DNA of 64,000 nt from Caballeronia calidae. GTDB lineage: Bacteria; Pseudomonadota; Gammaproteobacteria; Burkholderiales; Burkholderiaceae. Below, in pieces: positions 49,623 through 58,907 of the stretch (position 1 is the stretch's first letter; every line of letters starts with the position of its first letter). Position numbers and translations under genes: made by a program. The notes beneath the pieces were generated by a model, which did no database searches, was not told the DNA's origin, and was given only the letters and a program-made list of their open reading frames with translations. The stretch lies in NCBI RefSeq assembly GCF_900044055.2, contig NZ_FCOX02000013.1, positions 103,635 to 167,634 of the forward strand. Reading direction: 5' to 3'.

Positions 49623-51107
49623 TTATGTGCTGCCTTGTTCCGTGTCTGCCCGCGAAGCGACAGCGGGCTGTTCCGTTTGCGTCACCTTTCGCGCACCGGC
49701 TTCATCGGCTTGCACCGCCTGCGTCAGCGGCGTCTGCGCGAGACGCTGCCGCACGAAGCCGATGTGTTCGCGCAACACATAGAACTGGTCCGCGAACGCG
49801 AGCGGCATCTTCATGCGGTTCACAGACGTTTCGATCGCGTCGATGCGGTCCAGCAGGGCGTCGCGCTGCGCGGTGTCGGGGCCGCTGATCGCTTCCCGCT
49901 CTATCGCAATGAGCGCGCCATACCAGCGGTAGATGCGCGATTTCACGCGCCACCGGTACAGTCCCGGCACGAGGCGCAAGCCCGGAATCATCACCACGAT
50001 GAGCGGCAGCAGCACGACCAGCACGCGATCCGCGAGACTCGCGACCCAGAACGGCAGCGTGCGGTAAAGGAAGCTCTTGCCCGACTTGTAATAGCGCTCG
50101 GCGTTGTCGCTGATGCGGAATTCGTGCACGAGCGGCGCCGGAAATTCGTTCGCGCGCTGCAGCAGATTCGCTCGGCCGTGCACTTCGCGGGCCGCTTCGA
50201 TCAGGAGATCGGACAGCGCCGGATGCAGGCTGTCGATCGCGACCAGCTCGGCGGTCGGCGCGATCATGTGGACCGGACGCGGCGGCAGGTTGCGGGCGAA
50301 ATCGAACGCGCCCATCGGCAGCTCGATTTCGGTCAGGTACGGAAAGCGGCGCGCGTAGGCATCGGCCTGGGCGAAGTCCATGAAGCGGATGCCCGTCGTG
50401 CGCAAGAGCTTCGCCATGGTGGGCGGCTGGGCCGAGTCGCCGGTCAGGAACACGGCGTCGATCTGATCGGCCTCCAGCGCCTTCGCGGCTTCGTCGCCGG
50501 CGAGCGGCAGCAGTTCCGTGTCGCCGCCCGGCTCGATGCCGTTCGCCTTCAGCAGATTCAGCGCGAGCACGCGCGTGCCGCTGCCTTCCGCGCCGATCGC
50601 GAGCCGCTTGCCTTTCAGCTCCGACAGCCGCGTCACGGCGGCGGCGCCCCGGTAGAACACCGCGAGCGGCACGTACGACACGCTGCCGAGCGATTCGAGA
50701 TTGTCGTGCGTCGCGCCGGGCTTGGTCAGGCCGCCCTGCACGAAGCCGACGTCGACGTTCGATGTCGGATCGTCGAGGCGCGTGAGGTTGTCGAGCGAGC
50801 CTTGCGTTTCCAGCACGTTGAGCGTCACGCGGTTGCGCGCGAGGATCGCCTTGTATTTCTGCGCGCTGTTCCAGAACGAGCTGCCTTTCGGCCCGGCCGC
50901 GATGGTCAGCGTACTCGGCGGCGCGGGCTGGATCAGCCGCACGGCGAGGTAGAGCGCGGCCGCGCAGACGAGCAGGATCGGGCCGAAGGTGAGCGCCAGA
51001 TCGCGCCAGGAAATGGCGACGAAGCGGGCGACGATCCTCTGCTGGGGCTTGCGTTTCGGTGGGATGTCCGGATCGTTGCCCGGATTGTTTCCTGAAGGGT
51101 GGCTCAT
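49623..51107 (-). CDS. TAXI family TRAP-type solute-binding protein, membrane-anchored
   Basis: 494 residues. A hydrophobic segment near residue 38-57 (LALTFGPILLVCAAALYLAV) anchors the N-terminus, a TAXI domain follows (TLTIAAGPKGSSFWNSAQKY, NVDVGFVQGGLTKPGA, RLAIGAEGSGTRVLALNLLK), and a second hydrophobic stretch lies near 355 (VLVVLLPLIVVMIPGLRLV) before a cytosolic tail of about 120 residues. No TRAP permease gene lies nearby, so this may be a stand-alone sensor or binding protein. The ligand is unknown. Confidence 0.85.
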   Translation of the reverse strand: MSHPSGNNPGNDPDIPPKRKPQQRIVARFVAISWRDLALTFGPILLVCAAALYLAVRLIQPAPPSTLTIAAGPKGSSFWNSAQKYKAILARNRVTLNVLETQGSLDNLTRLDDPTSNVDVGFVQGGLTKPGATHDNLESLGSVSYVPLAVFYRGAAAVTRLSELKGKRLAIGAEGSGTRVLALNLLKANGIEPGGDTELLPLAGDEAAKALEADQIDAVFLTGDSAQPPTMAKLLRTTGIRFMDFAQADAYARRFPYLTEIELPMGAFDFARNLPPRPVHMIAPTAELVAIDSLHPALSDLLIEAAREVHGRANLLQRANEFPAPLVHEFRISDNAERYYKSGKSFLYRTLPFWVASLADRVLVVLLPLIVVMIPGLRLVPGLYRWRVKSRIYRWYGALIAIEREAISGPDTAQRDALLDRIDAIETSVNRMKMPLAFADQFYVLREHIGFVRQRLAQTPLTQAVQADEAGARKVTQTEQPAVASRADTEQGST

Positions 51108-51750
51108 CTCGTTGGTGATCGTAGAACTTTTGTGCGCGCGAGCTTACCCGATCGCGAGGCGCGGACGCCTGCGCGAGGGGGCGCGTCCGGCGGCCGGCAT
51201 GGCGTCGATGGTACATGAGATCGATCGGCGTCCGGATGGCTGCACGCCGCGCGCCGAGTGTGACAGGCGTGTGTAGCCGCGCGCAGGACGCTGTTGCGCG
51301 GGCGCGGCTTCGCGGATGGTTGCTTCGTTAAATGCTTTGCGCTAATGGCCGCGCTGGGCTAAATTGACGTTCGCCGCCGCACGACAAGGCCCTGCGCGTG
51401 CAGCAGCCCGAAATGTGGGCTTGCGAGCCGCGCGCCACACGTCGCCACGCATCACGAAAGGGCGCGCCAAGTATGCGCCATGCGGCAGGTCATATTCGAG
51501 CCGACGGGTTTTTCCGCCCGACCAACCGGCCAAGGTTTGTTTCGTTCGCCAGCCTCTCGCAGCACCGTGAGCCGCATCGCCGGCTTGCCATCGCCGTGCC
51601 CTCGCGCCGTTCGTCGGCCTCGGGCGGCGTGGTCACGGGCAGCCGCTCGATGTCGTAGCCCAGCCGCCGGCAATGCGGCCCGCTTTTGAAGTGCAAAACG
51701 AGCGAAGTAGCAACTGTGCGAAGTCAACAAGCGAAACAAAAGGAGAAACC
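51108..51750. other. 643-bp gap before the BON protein gene
   Basis: No gene I can support. Short minus-strand frames at 51452-51739 and 51490-51696 exist, but neither has a recognisable ribosome site or a family resemblance. Confidence 0.4.
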
Positions 51751-52122
51751 ATGAAAGCAGTCGATCTGTTGAAGGCTCTGGGCGTGGTGGTGTGCGTGGC
51801 CGTGGCTTCGAGCGCCTATGCCCAATCGAGCGACGCGGCGGCCACGAGCGCGGAAGCGGCGTCGCCGACGAAGGCCCAGAAATCCTCGACCAAGAAGACC
51901 GACCGCAAGCTCGGCTACGACGTGCGCCGCGCGCTGTCGAAGGCCCAGGGCTTCGACGTGTCGAACGTCTACGTGCGCGCGCGCAGCGGCGCGGTGACGC
52001 TGACCGGCACGGTGCCGGATGGCGGCCAGATTGCCCAGGCGGAAGAAGTGGCGAAGGGCGTCACGGGCGTCAAGTCGGTCAGCAACAAGATCACGCTCGG
52101 CGTGCAAGGCGGCGGGCAGTAA
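51751..52122 (+). CDS. Exported BON domain protein
   Basis: 123 residues: Sec signal peptide (LLKALGVVVCVAVASSAYAQ, cleavage after AYA near residue 24), a Lys/Thr-rich linker, and one BON domain at about 50-118 (YDVRRALSKAQGFDVSNVYV, GAVTLTGTVPDGGQIAQAEE, GVTGVKSVSNKITLG). BON proteins of this size sit in the periplasm and are linked to envelope stress protection. Clear AGGAG before the ATG. It lies 264 bp upstream of the hydrolase lipoprotein gene on the same strand. Confidence 0.88.
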   Translation: MKAVDLLKALGVVVCVAVASSAYAQSSDAAATSAEAASPTKAQKSSTKKTDRKLGYDVRRALSKAQGFDVSNVYVRARSGAVTLTGTVPDGGQIAQAEEVAKGVTGVKSVSNKITLGVQGGGQ

Positions 52123-52386
52123 CACGAGCAGCTTGCGGTGAGCGGCGTCGCGCGATGCCGCTTGCTTCGCTTCCCGGCGTTTCTTCGAACGGGCTCCGGC
52201 TTTGCGGCCGAAGCCCGTCGTCGTTTGGCGCGTCCGCATGGCGGAACGCGCGAAATTCAGCCTCGACTGTTGCCCGATAAGCGCGATACTTGCGACATCT
52301 GCCGTGCGGCGCGCACGCGTGCGGCGCGGACGTGTTGCACGCCTCAGGTCGGACCATCCAATCTGAACGGAAAGCGGAGGCTCACA

Positions 52387-54522
52387 ATGAGAACATTCGC
52401 GCGTTTCCAGAGGTTGCAGACTTCACCGCGCACCGCGGCGCTCGGCGCACTGGGCGTGCTCATGGCGACGGCGCTCGGCGCGTGCCACGGCGACGGTGAC
52501 GACAACGGCAGCAGCCAGCCGACCAACGCTTTGCCGAGCTTCATTTCCGGCTCGGTCAATACCCAGACTTACGATGGCGTCTCCGACGACCTGCTGACCG
52601 CGGGCCTCGGCAAGACGGGCCTCGCATCGTCGACCGCGCCCGGCATCGCCAAGCCCGCGGCGCCGACGGCGGCCGAGCTTCGGCGTCTCGCCATCTACAC
52701 GAACTACCGCGCGCTCGTCGACATGACGTCGAACGGCGGCTATGGCCGCTTCTGGGGGCCGAACGTCGACCTGAACGGCAACGACACGCTCGGCGAAGGC
52801 AAGATCGCGGGCAAGGAGTACATCGCTTACTCCGACGACGGCAGCGGCACGGTGAACGTGAGCATGCTCGTGCAGATTCCGACGAGCTTCAATCCTGATC
52901 AGCCGTGCATCGTCACGGCGACGTCGTCGTCGTCGCGCGGGGTCTACGGCGCGATCTCGACCGCGGGCGAGTGGGGACTCAAGCGCGGCTGCGCGGTCGC
53001 GTACACCGACAAGGGCACCGGCAACGGCGCCCAGCAGCTTTCGACGAGCCTCGTCACGTTGATCGACGGCACGCTCGCGAATACCAGCATCGCCGGCAGG
53101 AAGGCGATCTTCATCGCGAACGTGGATCCATCGTCGCTATCGTCGTTCGATTCGACCTTCCCGAACCGCTACGCGTACAAGCACGCGCATTCGCAGCAAA
53201 ACCCCGAGAAAGACTGGGGCAAGTACACCTTGCAGGCGATCCAGTTCGCGTACTGGGCGCTCAACGACATGTTCGGCCCGGTCAGCGGCTCGACGAATCA
53301 GTTGCGCTACAACAAGGGAGACATCACGACGATCGCGGCATCGATCAGCAACGGCGGCGGCGCGTCGCTGATGGCGGCGGAGCAGGACGTCGATGGCTGG
53401 ATCACCGCGGTGGTCGTCGGCGAGCCGCAGATCAACCTGAATCTGCCGCCGCAGGTTTCGGTGCGGCAGGGCGGCGTGCCGGTCAGTTCGTTCGGGCGGC
53501 CGCTCGCGGATTACACGACGCTCGCCAACCTGTTGCAGCCGTGCGCCGCGCTCGCACCCGCCGCGGCCGGTTCACCCTATCTGTCGACGTTGCTGCCCGC
53601 GGCGACCAACGCGGTCCGCACGGCGCGTTGCGCGACGCTCGCGTCCGGCGGCCTCGTATCGGGCGGCAACACGGCCGCTCAAGGCACGGACGCGTTGAAC
53701 CAACTGCATCAGGCAGGCTGGCTGACGGATTCGGACGTGCTTCAGGCGCCGATGTGGGATTCGCAGGCCGTGCCGGCTATCGCCGTCACGTATGGCGACG
53801 CGTACATGAAGGCGAGCGTGCTCGACAACCTGTGCAACTTCAGCTTTGGCACGACGAACGCGGCGACGGGCGCGGCGGGCGTGACGCCGGTCGTCTCGCC
53901 GATGCCGACCCTCTTCGGCAACGCTAACGGCATTCCGCCGACGAACGGCATCAATCTGGTCTACAACAACGGGACGGCGGGCGCGGCGGATCATCGGCTC
54001 GCGACGCCCGACGCCAGTTATGCGGGCGCGGCCTGCCTGCGCTCGCTTTGGGCCAACAGCAACGCGACGATGGTCGCCAGCGTGGATGCGATCCGCGTGA
54101 ACGCGAACCTGCGCGGCAAGCCCGCGATCATCGTGCAGGGCCGCGCCGACGCGCTCGTGCCGATCAACCACACGTCGCGTCCGTATCTCGGCGCGAACCG
54201 CGTGGCGGAAGGCAGCAAGAGCCAGCTTTCGCTCTACGAGATCACCAACGGTCAGCACTTCGACGGGTTCCTGAGCGTGGCCGGCTTCGACACGCGCTTC
54301 ATTCCCGTCCATTACTACGACATTCAGGCGCTCAACCTGATGTGGAGTCACCTGAAGAGCAACGCGCCGCTGCCGCCGTCCCAGGTGGTGCGCACGACCG
54401 CGCGCGGCGGCACGGCGGGCAAGGCGCCCGCGCTCACGACGGCGAACCTGCCGCCGATCGCCGCTGATCCTGGCGCGAATGCGATCACGGTCGCGGGCGG
54501 CGTCGTCAACGTGCCGAACTGA
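52387..54522 (+). CDS. 3-hydroxybutyrate oligomer hydrolase, lipoprotein
   Basis: 711-residue member of the 3HB-oligomer hydrolase family that breaks oligomers from polyhydroxybutyrate to monomers. Signal and lipobox ALGVLMATALGACHG place the lipid-attached cysteine near residue 33, so the protein is envelope-bound. IAASISNGGGASLMAAEQ is the likely serine-nucleophile segment and DHRLATPDASYAGAACLRSL a family block. The ATG at 52387 follows GGAGG; the frame is open upstream without support. Polyhydroxybutyrate use is common in Burkholderiaceae. Confidence 0.9.
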   Translation: MRTFARFQRLQTSPRTAALGALGVLMATALGACHGDGDDNGSSQPTNALPSFISGSVNTQTYDGVSDDLLTAGLGKTGLASSTAPGIAKPAAPTAAELRRLAIYTNYRALVDMTSNGGYGRFWGPNVDLNGNDTLGEGKIAGKEYIAYSDDGSGTVNVSMLVQIPTSFNPDQPCIVTATSSSSRGVYGAISTAGEWGLKRGCAVAYTDKGTGNGAQQLSTSLVTLIDGTLANTSIAGRKAIFIANVDPSSLSSFDSTFPNRYAYKHAHSQQNPEKDWGKYTLQAIQFAYWALNDMFGPVSGSTNQLRYNKGDITTIAASISNGGGASLMAAEQDVDGWITAVVVGEPQINLNLPPQVSVRQGGVPVSSFGRPLADYTTLANLLQPCAALAPAAAGSPYLSTLLPAATNAVRTARCATLASGGLVSGGNTAAQGTDALNQLHQAGWLTDSDVLQAPMWDSQAVPAIAVTYGDAYMKASVLDNLCNFSFGTTNAATGAAGVTPVVSPMPTLFGNANGIPPTNGINLVYNNGTAGAADHRLATPDASYAGAACLRSLWANSNATMVASVDAIRVNANLRGKPAIIVQGRADALVPINHTSRPYLGANRVAEGSKSQLSLYEITNGQHFDGFLSVAGFDTRFIPVHYYDIQALNLMWSHLKSNAPLPPSQVVRTTARGGTAGKAPALTTANLPPIAADPGANAITVAGGVVNVPN

Positions 54523-54533
54523 AGCGGGCTGCG

Positions 54534-55283
54534 TTATTGCGTTTCGCTGGTTCGCGGCGCCGACGCAGCCGCAGCCGCCGCGGGTTCCGAAGCGCCGGCC
54601 GCGGCCGCATCCGATGCATGGATCGCGGTAGCGGCGGCGGGCGTCTGCACGACGATGGGCGTCGGCGTGAGCTCGGGCGAATTCAGGATGAGCGACGGCG
54701 CGAGCGGCTGGCTCTTCACGTCATCGGCCGCGACCGGCGCGCTGCGTGGCACCGTGTTGAGATAGTGGCCCATCAGATGGAAGAAGCGGTCGTAGAACTT
54801 GCCGGCGGGCACGGTCTCGCTCGAGATCTTGACCATTGCGTCGCTGTTCGAGCGGATCGGCAGCGACAGCGACCCGAGCACGGAGAGCCCGACGCTCGCC
54901 GATGTGTCGCTCTTCTTGAGCGCATAGCCGTCCTGCACGGCGTTCACATACGCGATGCTCTGGTTGGTCGCGTTCTCGCCGGGCGTGCAGACCACGTGGA
55001 AAGACACGACGACGTGCGTCTCGGCGCTCGGCTGGAAATTCTTGGTCGCGTCGACGGTGTCGAGCTGGCTCATCGTCGTGAGAAAGCCTTGCGAAAGCAG
55101 CGCGCGGCGCGCAGCTTCGCAGGTTTCGTTGACGGTGGCGTCGAAATTGTGCGCGAACGGGCTCGCGCCGGTACTGAACATCTCCTGCTGATAGCTGGGC
55201 GCGACCGCCGTGCGGCCTCCGCAGGCGGCTAGGGCGATCAATCCAAGGGAAGCGAAAACTAGGCGGAGCGACGGCATGGGCAT
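54534..55283 (-). CDS. DUF2242 lipoprotein
   Basis: 249-residue putative lipoprotein. Signal MPSLRLVFASLGLIALAACG has a lipobox LAAC near residue 21. The DUF2242 body includes FDATVNETCEAARRALLSQ, THVVVSFHVVCTPGENATNQ and LPIRSNSDAMVKISSETVP; the C-terminus is Ala/Pro/Thr-rich. The family is found in Betaproteobacteria, function unknown. Two close ATGs (55283 and 55277) are possible starts. It converges with the hydrolase gene (11 bp). Confidence 0.85.
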   Translation of the reverse strand: MPMPSLRLVFASLGLIALAACGGRTAVAPSYQQEMFSTGASPFAHNFDATVNETCEAARRALLSQGFLTTMSQLDTVDATKNFQPSAETHVVVSFHVVCTPGENATNQSIAYVNAVQDGYALKKSDTSASVGLSVLGSLSLPIRSNSDAMVKISSETVPAGKFYDRFFHLMGHYLNTVPRSAPVAADDVKSQPLAPSLILNSPELTPTPIVVQTPAAATAIHASDAAAAGASEPAAAAAASAPRTSETQ

Positions 55284-56431
55284 GAGGCGGCGGATCCAGA
55301 ATTTGTGTCGACGGCAGCACAAATTGTAGTGCCGCCGGCCTGGAGGATGAAAAAGCGCAGGCCGGGAACATCGTCGAATCTGTGGCTTGGAAGGGGATGA
55401 AAGGCGGGAACCTCGTCGATCGATCAACTGCGAACGGCGCAAAAGCCTGGCCTGAGGCTGGGTTTTCGCACTGTCTAAACGCGCGGATTACGGACGATCG
55501 AAACGCACCCGATTGCTCGAGTTCCAGGCGCACAGTGCGATCCGGGAAAGCGACCCGGCTCGCGTGACCCAAAGCCGAAGCCGAAGCGCCTTTCACTCAC
55601 GCCGCCGAAGGACGATGCTGCCACATCCGGGAATAATGGACCTGAACTTGATGAGCCTCCGAATGCTGATTCGACGCACGTTGCCGGCGGTGGGATGCCT
55701 CGCGCCTTGCTGCGTCGTTGAGAGGCAGTTTAGGCGGGCGTCGCTTTGGAAATAAAAACCCTGATCGGGTTAAATCAGCATTCGCGGATCGGCATTCCGC
55801 TTCAATCAGAACCAAGTCAATTGGCCCTATTATAAGAGCGCGCCGTCTTTGGTTGTTCGGGTTCGTCTAGCTACGCCTGCTCAGCCAACTTGGTGGTTCG
55901 CTTAAGTTCAAGCTTTCGTTGGCTTCAGCTACTTGTCGGCGGCACTCTTCGACTCCTCATATCGAGTGCCGAGGAATTTAACGTGCGCGAATCTCACAGT
56001 TGCGGCGTAGGTAGGAGGCCGCATGCCGGCTCTGTGGCAGCGCTATCGGCGCCTGCGCTGATCCCGGGTGGGCAGGGGAGACATCAGCAATTTGAAGGAT
56101 TGCCGACGGGGGCGGCATCGAGCAGCCGGGGCAGCTTCCTGCATCAGCGAACTCACACTCCCGACCGAAGCTGCCGATCAGGTGGGTCCATATGGTCGTC
56201 GACCGGACCTTCGTTTCCCTGCCGGAACTTGGTCAACGCTTGCGAACGCTGGACACCATGGTTCCAGCCTATTGGCGGCCCAGTATTCGACCGTGTGCGC
56301 TTTGGTGGCCCTCAACGAAACTCGATTAAAATACTTTGCTTGTCAAGCGCCATCCGCACCGTTCGTGGCCGTTTATTTCTCTGTCGAACGCGTGATCGCG
56401 CACCGTAACCCGAGCACTTTCCGATCACCGA
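55284..56431. other. 1148-bp gene-poor region before the glycosyltransferase gene
   Basis: No reading frame here resembles a known family, and GC drops compared with the left part of the window. A plus-strand frame at 55890-56408 is open but lacks a recognisable product. This marks the left boundary of the accessory region and may hold decayed sequence. Confidence 0.5.
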
Positions 56432-57370
56432 ATGTCTGCACAGACCGCCCTTCGCATTGCCGTTCTCGTTCCTTGCCTGAATGAAGCCTCAACCATCGCC
56501 GCCGTAGTGTGCGATTTCAAAGCCGCTCTGCCTGGATGTGAAGTACACGTATTCGACAACAATTCGAATGACGCAACGATCGAGGTAGCGAAGAGTGCTG
56601 GCGCTCATGTCAGAACGGTGCCGCTGCGCGGCAAAGGAAACGTCATCCGTCGAATGTTCGCCGATGTCGAGGCAGATATTTATGTGCTCGTGGATGGCGA
56701 CGACACCTACGATGCGAAGGAAACGCCGACGATGATCGAAATGCTCCTTGCGGATGGGCTCGATATGGTCGTCGGCACTCGAATTTCCGAGGAGCAAGCT
56801 GCCTATCGATTTGGGCACCGTTTCGGCAACGTCCTCCTGACACGATGCGTATCGTGTCTCTTCGGCCGAACCTTCACTGACATGCTCTCGGGATTCCGGG
56901 TGTTCTCGCGTCGCTATGTGAAGTCGTTTCCTGCACACGCATCGGGATTCGAGACCGAAACGGAATTGACCGTACATGCGCTCGAACTGCGCATGCCCGT
57001 AGCCGAGACACCTACGGTATATAGATCCCGCCCCGAAGGCTCAGCCAGCAAGCTCAACACTTACCGCGACGGTTTTCGGATCCTCGTGACGATTGTCAAG
57101 CTCTTCAAGACAGAGAAGCCATTGGCGTTCTTCTCGCTCGGCTCCGGTTTATGCGCCTTTATCTCGATCTTGCTCGCGGTACCGCTGTTCGACACTTTTA
57201 TCCGCACGGGTCTAGTACCGCGCTTGCCGACAGCACTCCTGTGTGTTGCTCTGATGCTGTTTGGCGCGATCCTGCTGGTATGCGGGATTGTTCTCGACAC
57301 CGTTACCCACGGGCGAGCGGAATCGAAGCGCCTCGCCTATCTGACGATCCCTGCCCCCCGTCGGGTATGA
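56432..57370 (+). CDS. Family 2 glycosyltransferase, GtrB-like
   Basis: 312-residue polyprenyl-phosphate sugar transferase. It has IAVLVPCLNEASTIAAVVCD, EVHVFDNNSNDATIEVAKSA and VLVDGDDTYDAKETPTMIEM (nucleotide-sugar site), and two C-terminal membrane segments (FFSLGSGLCAFISILLAVPL and LLCVALMLFGAILLVCGIVL). Such enzymes place a sugar on undecaprenyl phosphate for later transfer in the periplasm. Its stop overlaps the start of gtrA (ATGATGA). GC is lower than the chromosome average. The exact sugar cannot be read from the sequence. Confidence 0.88.
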   Translation: MSAQTALRIAVLVPCLNEASTIAAVVCDFKAALPGCEVHVFDNNSNDATIEVAKSAGAHVRTVPLRGKGNVIRRMFADVEADIYVLVDGDDTYDAKETPTMIEMLLADGLDMVVGTRISEEQAAYRFGHRFGNVLLTRCVSCLFGRTFTDMLSGFRVFSRRYVKSFPAHASGFETETELTVHALELRMPVAETPTVYRSRPEGSASKLNTYRDGFRILVTIVKLFKTEKPLAFFSLGSGLCAFISILLAVPLFDTFIRTGLVPRLPTALLCVALMLFGAILLVCGIVLDTVTHGRAESKRLAYLTIPAPRRV

Positions 57371-57753
57371 TGAAGTCCCAAGTCATCCGATTCGCTGTTG
57401 CAGGCGCAATCGGATTCGCGGCGGATGCTGGCGTCCTGTACCTCGCGCTTGCGTACGGGTTCGGTCCATTCGTCGGTCGGGCAGTATCGTTTCTCACCGC
57501 CGTGTGGGTTACCTGGCAGATCAATCGACAATACACCTTCCGCGACCGCGGTCAGCGCTCCGCCTGGGCGGAATGGTGGCGCTACCTGCTGTCCATGTTG
57601 GGTGGCGCAAGCGTCAATTACGCGGCGTATTCACTCATTGTTGTAACCGGTCCTCGTGGTTCATTGGTTCCTCTGCTCGGCGTCGCCTGCGGATCGGTCG
57701 CAGGAATGTTCGTCAATTTCTTCGCAGCAAAGTTTTGGGCCTTCCGAAAGTAG
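57367..57753 (+). CDS. GtrA family flippase
   Basis: 128-residue protein with four hydrophobic segments, typical GtrA: RFAVAGAIGFAADAGVLYLA, FLTAVWVTWQINRQYTFRDR and SVAGMFVNFFAAKFWAFRK. It is thought to flip polyprenyl-linked sugars across the inner membrane, pairing with the GT2 enzyme just upstream, whose stop codon overlaps this start. Two adjacent ATGs at 57367 and 57370. Confidence 0.88.
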   Translation: MMKSQVIRFAVAGAIGFAADAGVLYLALAYGFGPFVGRAVSFLTAVWVTWQINRQYTFRDRGQRSAWAEWWRYLLSMLGGASVNYAAYSLIVVTGPRGSLVPLLGVACGSVAGMFVNFFAAKFWAFRK

Positions 57754-57846
57754 GCTGTACCACCAACGTCCCCTGAATGAACACTACGACTGCACAAACC
57801 CAATGCACCGGCTTCGGGGCGTCAATATGACAACCCTCGTGCGCTG

Positions 57847-58118
57847 ATGCACGCCTGTTGGATCGTCCCACTCACCTTTGGAATCTATTCGCTCGGTCAG
57901 GGGGCTGATTCGAACTGGGTGTGCGCAACTACCATCTCTACAACGCGTTTGCATTTCTCCACGGGAAGCTGTCGATCGACCTGGCTCCTGCAGGAATGCA
58001 GAACTATTTCAATCCGCTGCTGAAGGTTCCGTTTTATCTTATGGCGATGCCTCTGCCCGCGATGCTCGTCGGCTTCGTGATGGGAGTTGTTCACGGACTG
58101 AATTTTCCCTGCTGCTAA
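57847..58118 (+). pseudogene. Fragment of a membrane glycosyltransferase, frameshifted
   Basis: MHACWIVPLTFGIYSLGQGA followed by ADSNW runs into a frameshift near 57919; the other frame resumes as RNYHLYNAFAFLHGKLSIDL, APAGMQNYFNPLLKVPFYLM and LVGFVMGVVHGLNF, then stops. Similar sequences start multi-spanning membrane proteins of about 500-600 residues in related genomes. Only about 90 N-terminal residues remain. The position after GT2 and gtrA suggests the lost third member of a gtrABC-like sugar-transfer cassette. Confidence 0.6.
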
Positions 58119-58254
58119 GCGACCTCCTGACGAGGGCTTCGTATTGGCAGGCCAAAAAATCAATCTGCTTCGCGTACACTCTGGGGCGGGCTTGGCCACG
58201 GATGCCCATGCGGGGACCGCGTGGAGTTCAGAGAACCTCAACACCTACTGTCTA

Positions 58255-58382
58255 CGTTCATCTAACTCTGAACCAGCGGGGCGCGTCGCCTTACGTCTTT
58301 GCGACAAGGCAGCTCGCGTAACTCTGAACCCGCGGTTCAGCTAATCTTTATTGCCGACGGAACGGTTCACTTAACTCTGAAC
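58255..58382. repeat. Cluster of 19-bp GTTCA-N8-TGAAC repeats
   Basis: Copies at 58255-58273, 58311-58329 (left half diverged) and 58364-58382 (GGTTCACTTAACTCTGAAC). Each is a small inverted repeat. Spacing is 56 and 53 bp. A decayed copy may lie at about 58334-58351. Confidence 0.75.
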
Positions 58383-58697
58383 TTCACAATCGCCTATCAT
58401 GTGACGCATTGAGCACTCGTGCGTACTGGCGCGTTGGCCCTCTAAACAGTAATGGTGGCTTATATGTCCATCAAGAAGCGAGTTAGGTGACGCCGCAATT
58501 GTGCCGTCGTCTATCGGGGAGACATAGCGCCGGCGCTGGCAATGCAAGCAAGCGTTGGCTCCAATCGGTCGAGCCGTTTCTGCGTCGCCCCCCCTCACGC
58601 TACTAATGATCGGCTTTTGTTAACTGTCGTAATCGGTGGGCTGAGCAGCAACTGGCTACGCGCCTCGCTTCAACCTCTCATTCAAGTTTGAAACGCT

Positions 58698-58716
58698 GGT
58701 TCACTTAACTCTGAAC
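58698..58716. repeat. Exact second copy of GGTTCACTTAACTCTGAAC
   Basis: Identical over 19 bp to 58364-58382, 334 bp away. A degenerate copy, GGTTCGCTAAACTTCGAA, follows at 58729-58746. No transposase lies between. Confidence 0.8.
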
Positions 58717-58849
58717 TATCGCGATTTTGGTTCGCTAAACTTCGAAGCGGCCCACCATCTGGACGCGAATCGGAAAGACGCTCCGGAAGGAAGAGTTGGG
58801 ATTTTTCATAACGATGTTTTTGTTCATCAATTATCCGCAGTGTAAGGCG

Positions 58850-58883
58850 AAAAGCCCAAGCGCCTCGCGGCGCCTGGGCTTTA
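58850..58883 (-). terminator. Terminator after the beta-helix lipoprotein gene
   Basis: On the minus strand AAAGCCCAGGCGCC pairs with the opposite arm (one mismatch), loop about 5 bases, followed by a T run; 25 bp beyond the stop of the lipoprotein gene. Confidence 0.8.
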
Positions 58884-58907
58884 TGTGCGATCGGCACAGC
58901 AAACTGC

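Noticed and set aside
55890..56408. A 172-codon plus-strand frame before the glycosyltransferase gene
   Set aside because: No start signal, no motif, serine/arginine-rich composition as in random frames.
58255..58746. Possible CRISPR array
   Set aside because: Only four recognisable copies, unequal spacing, palindromic 19-bp units with diverging ends, and no cas genes.
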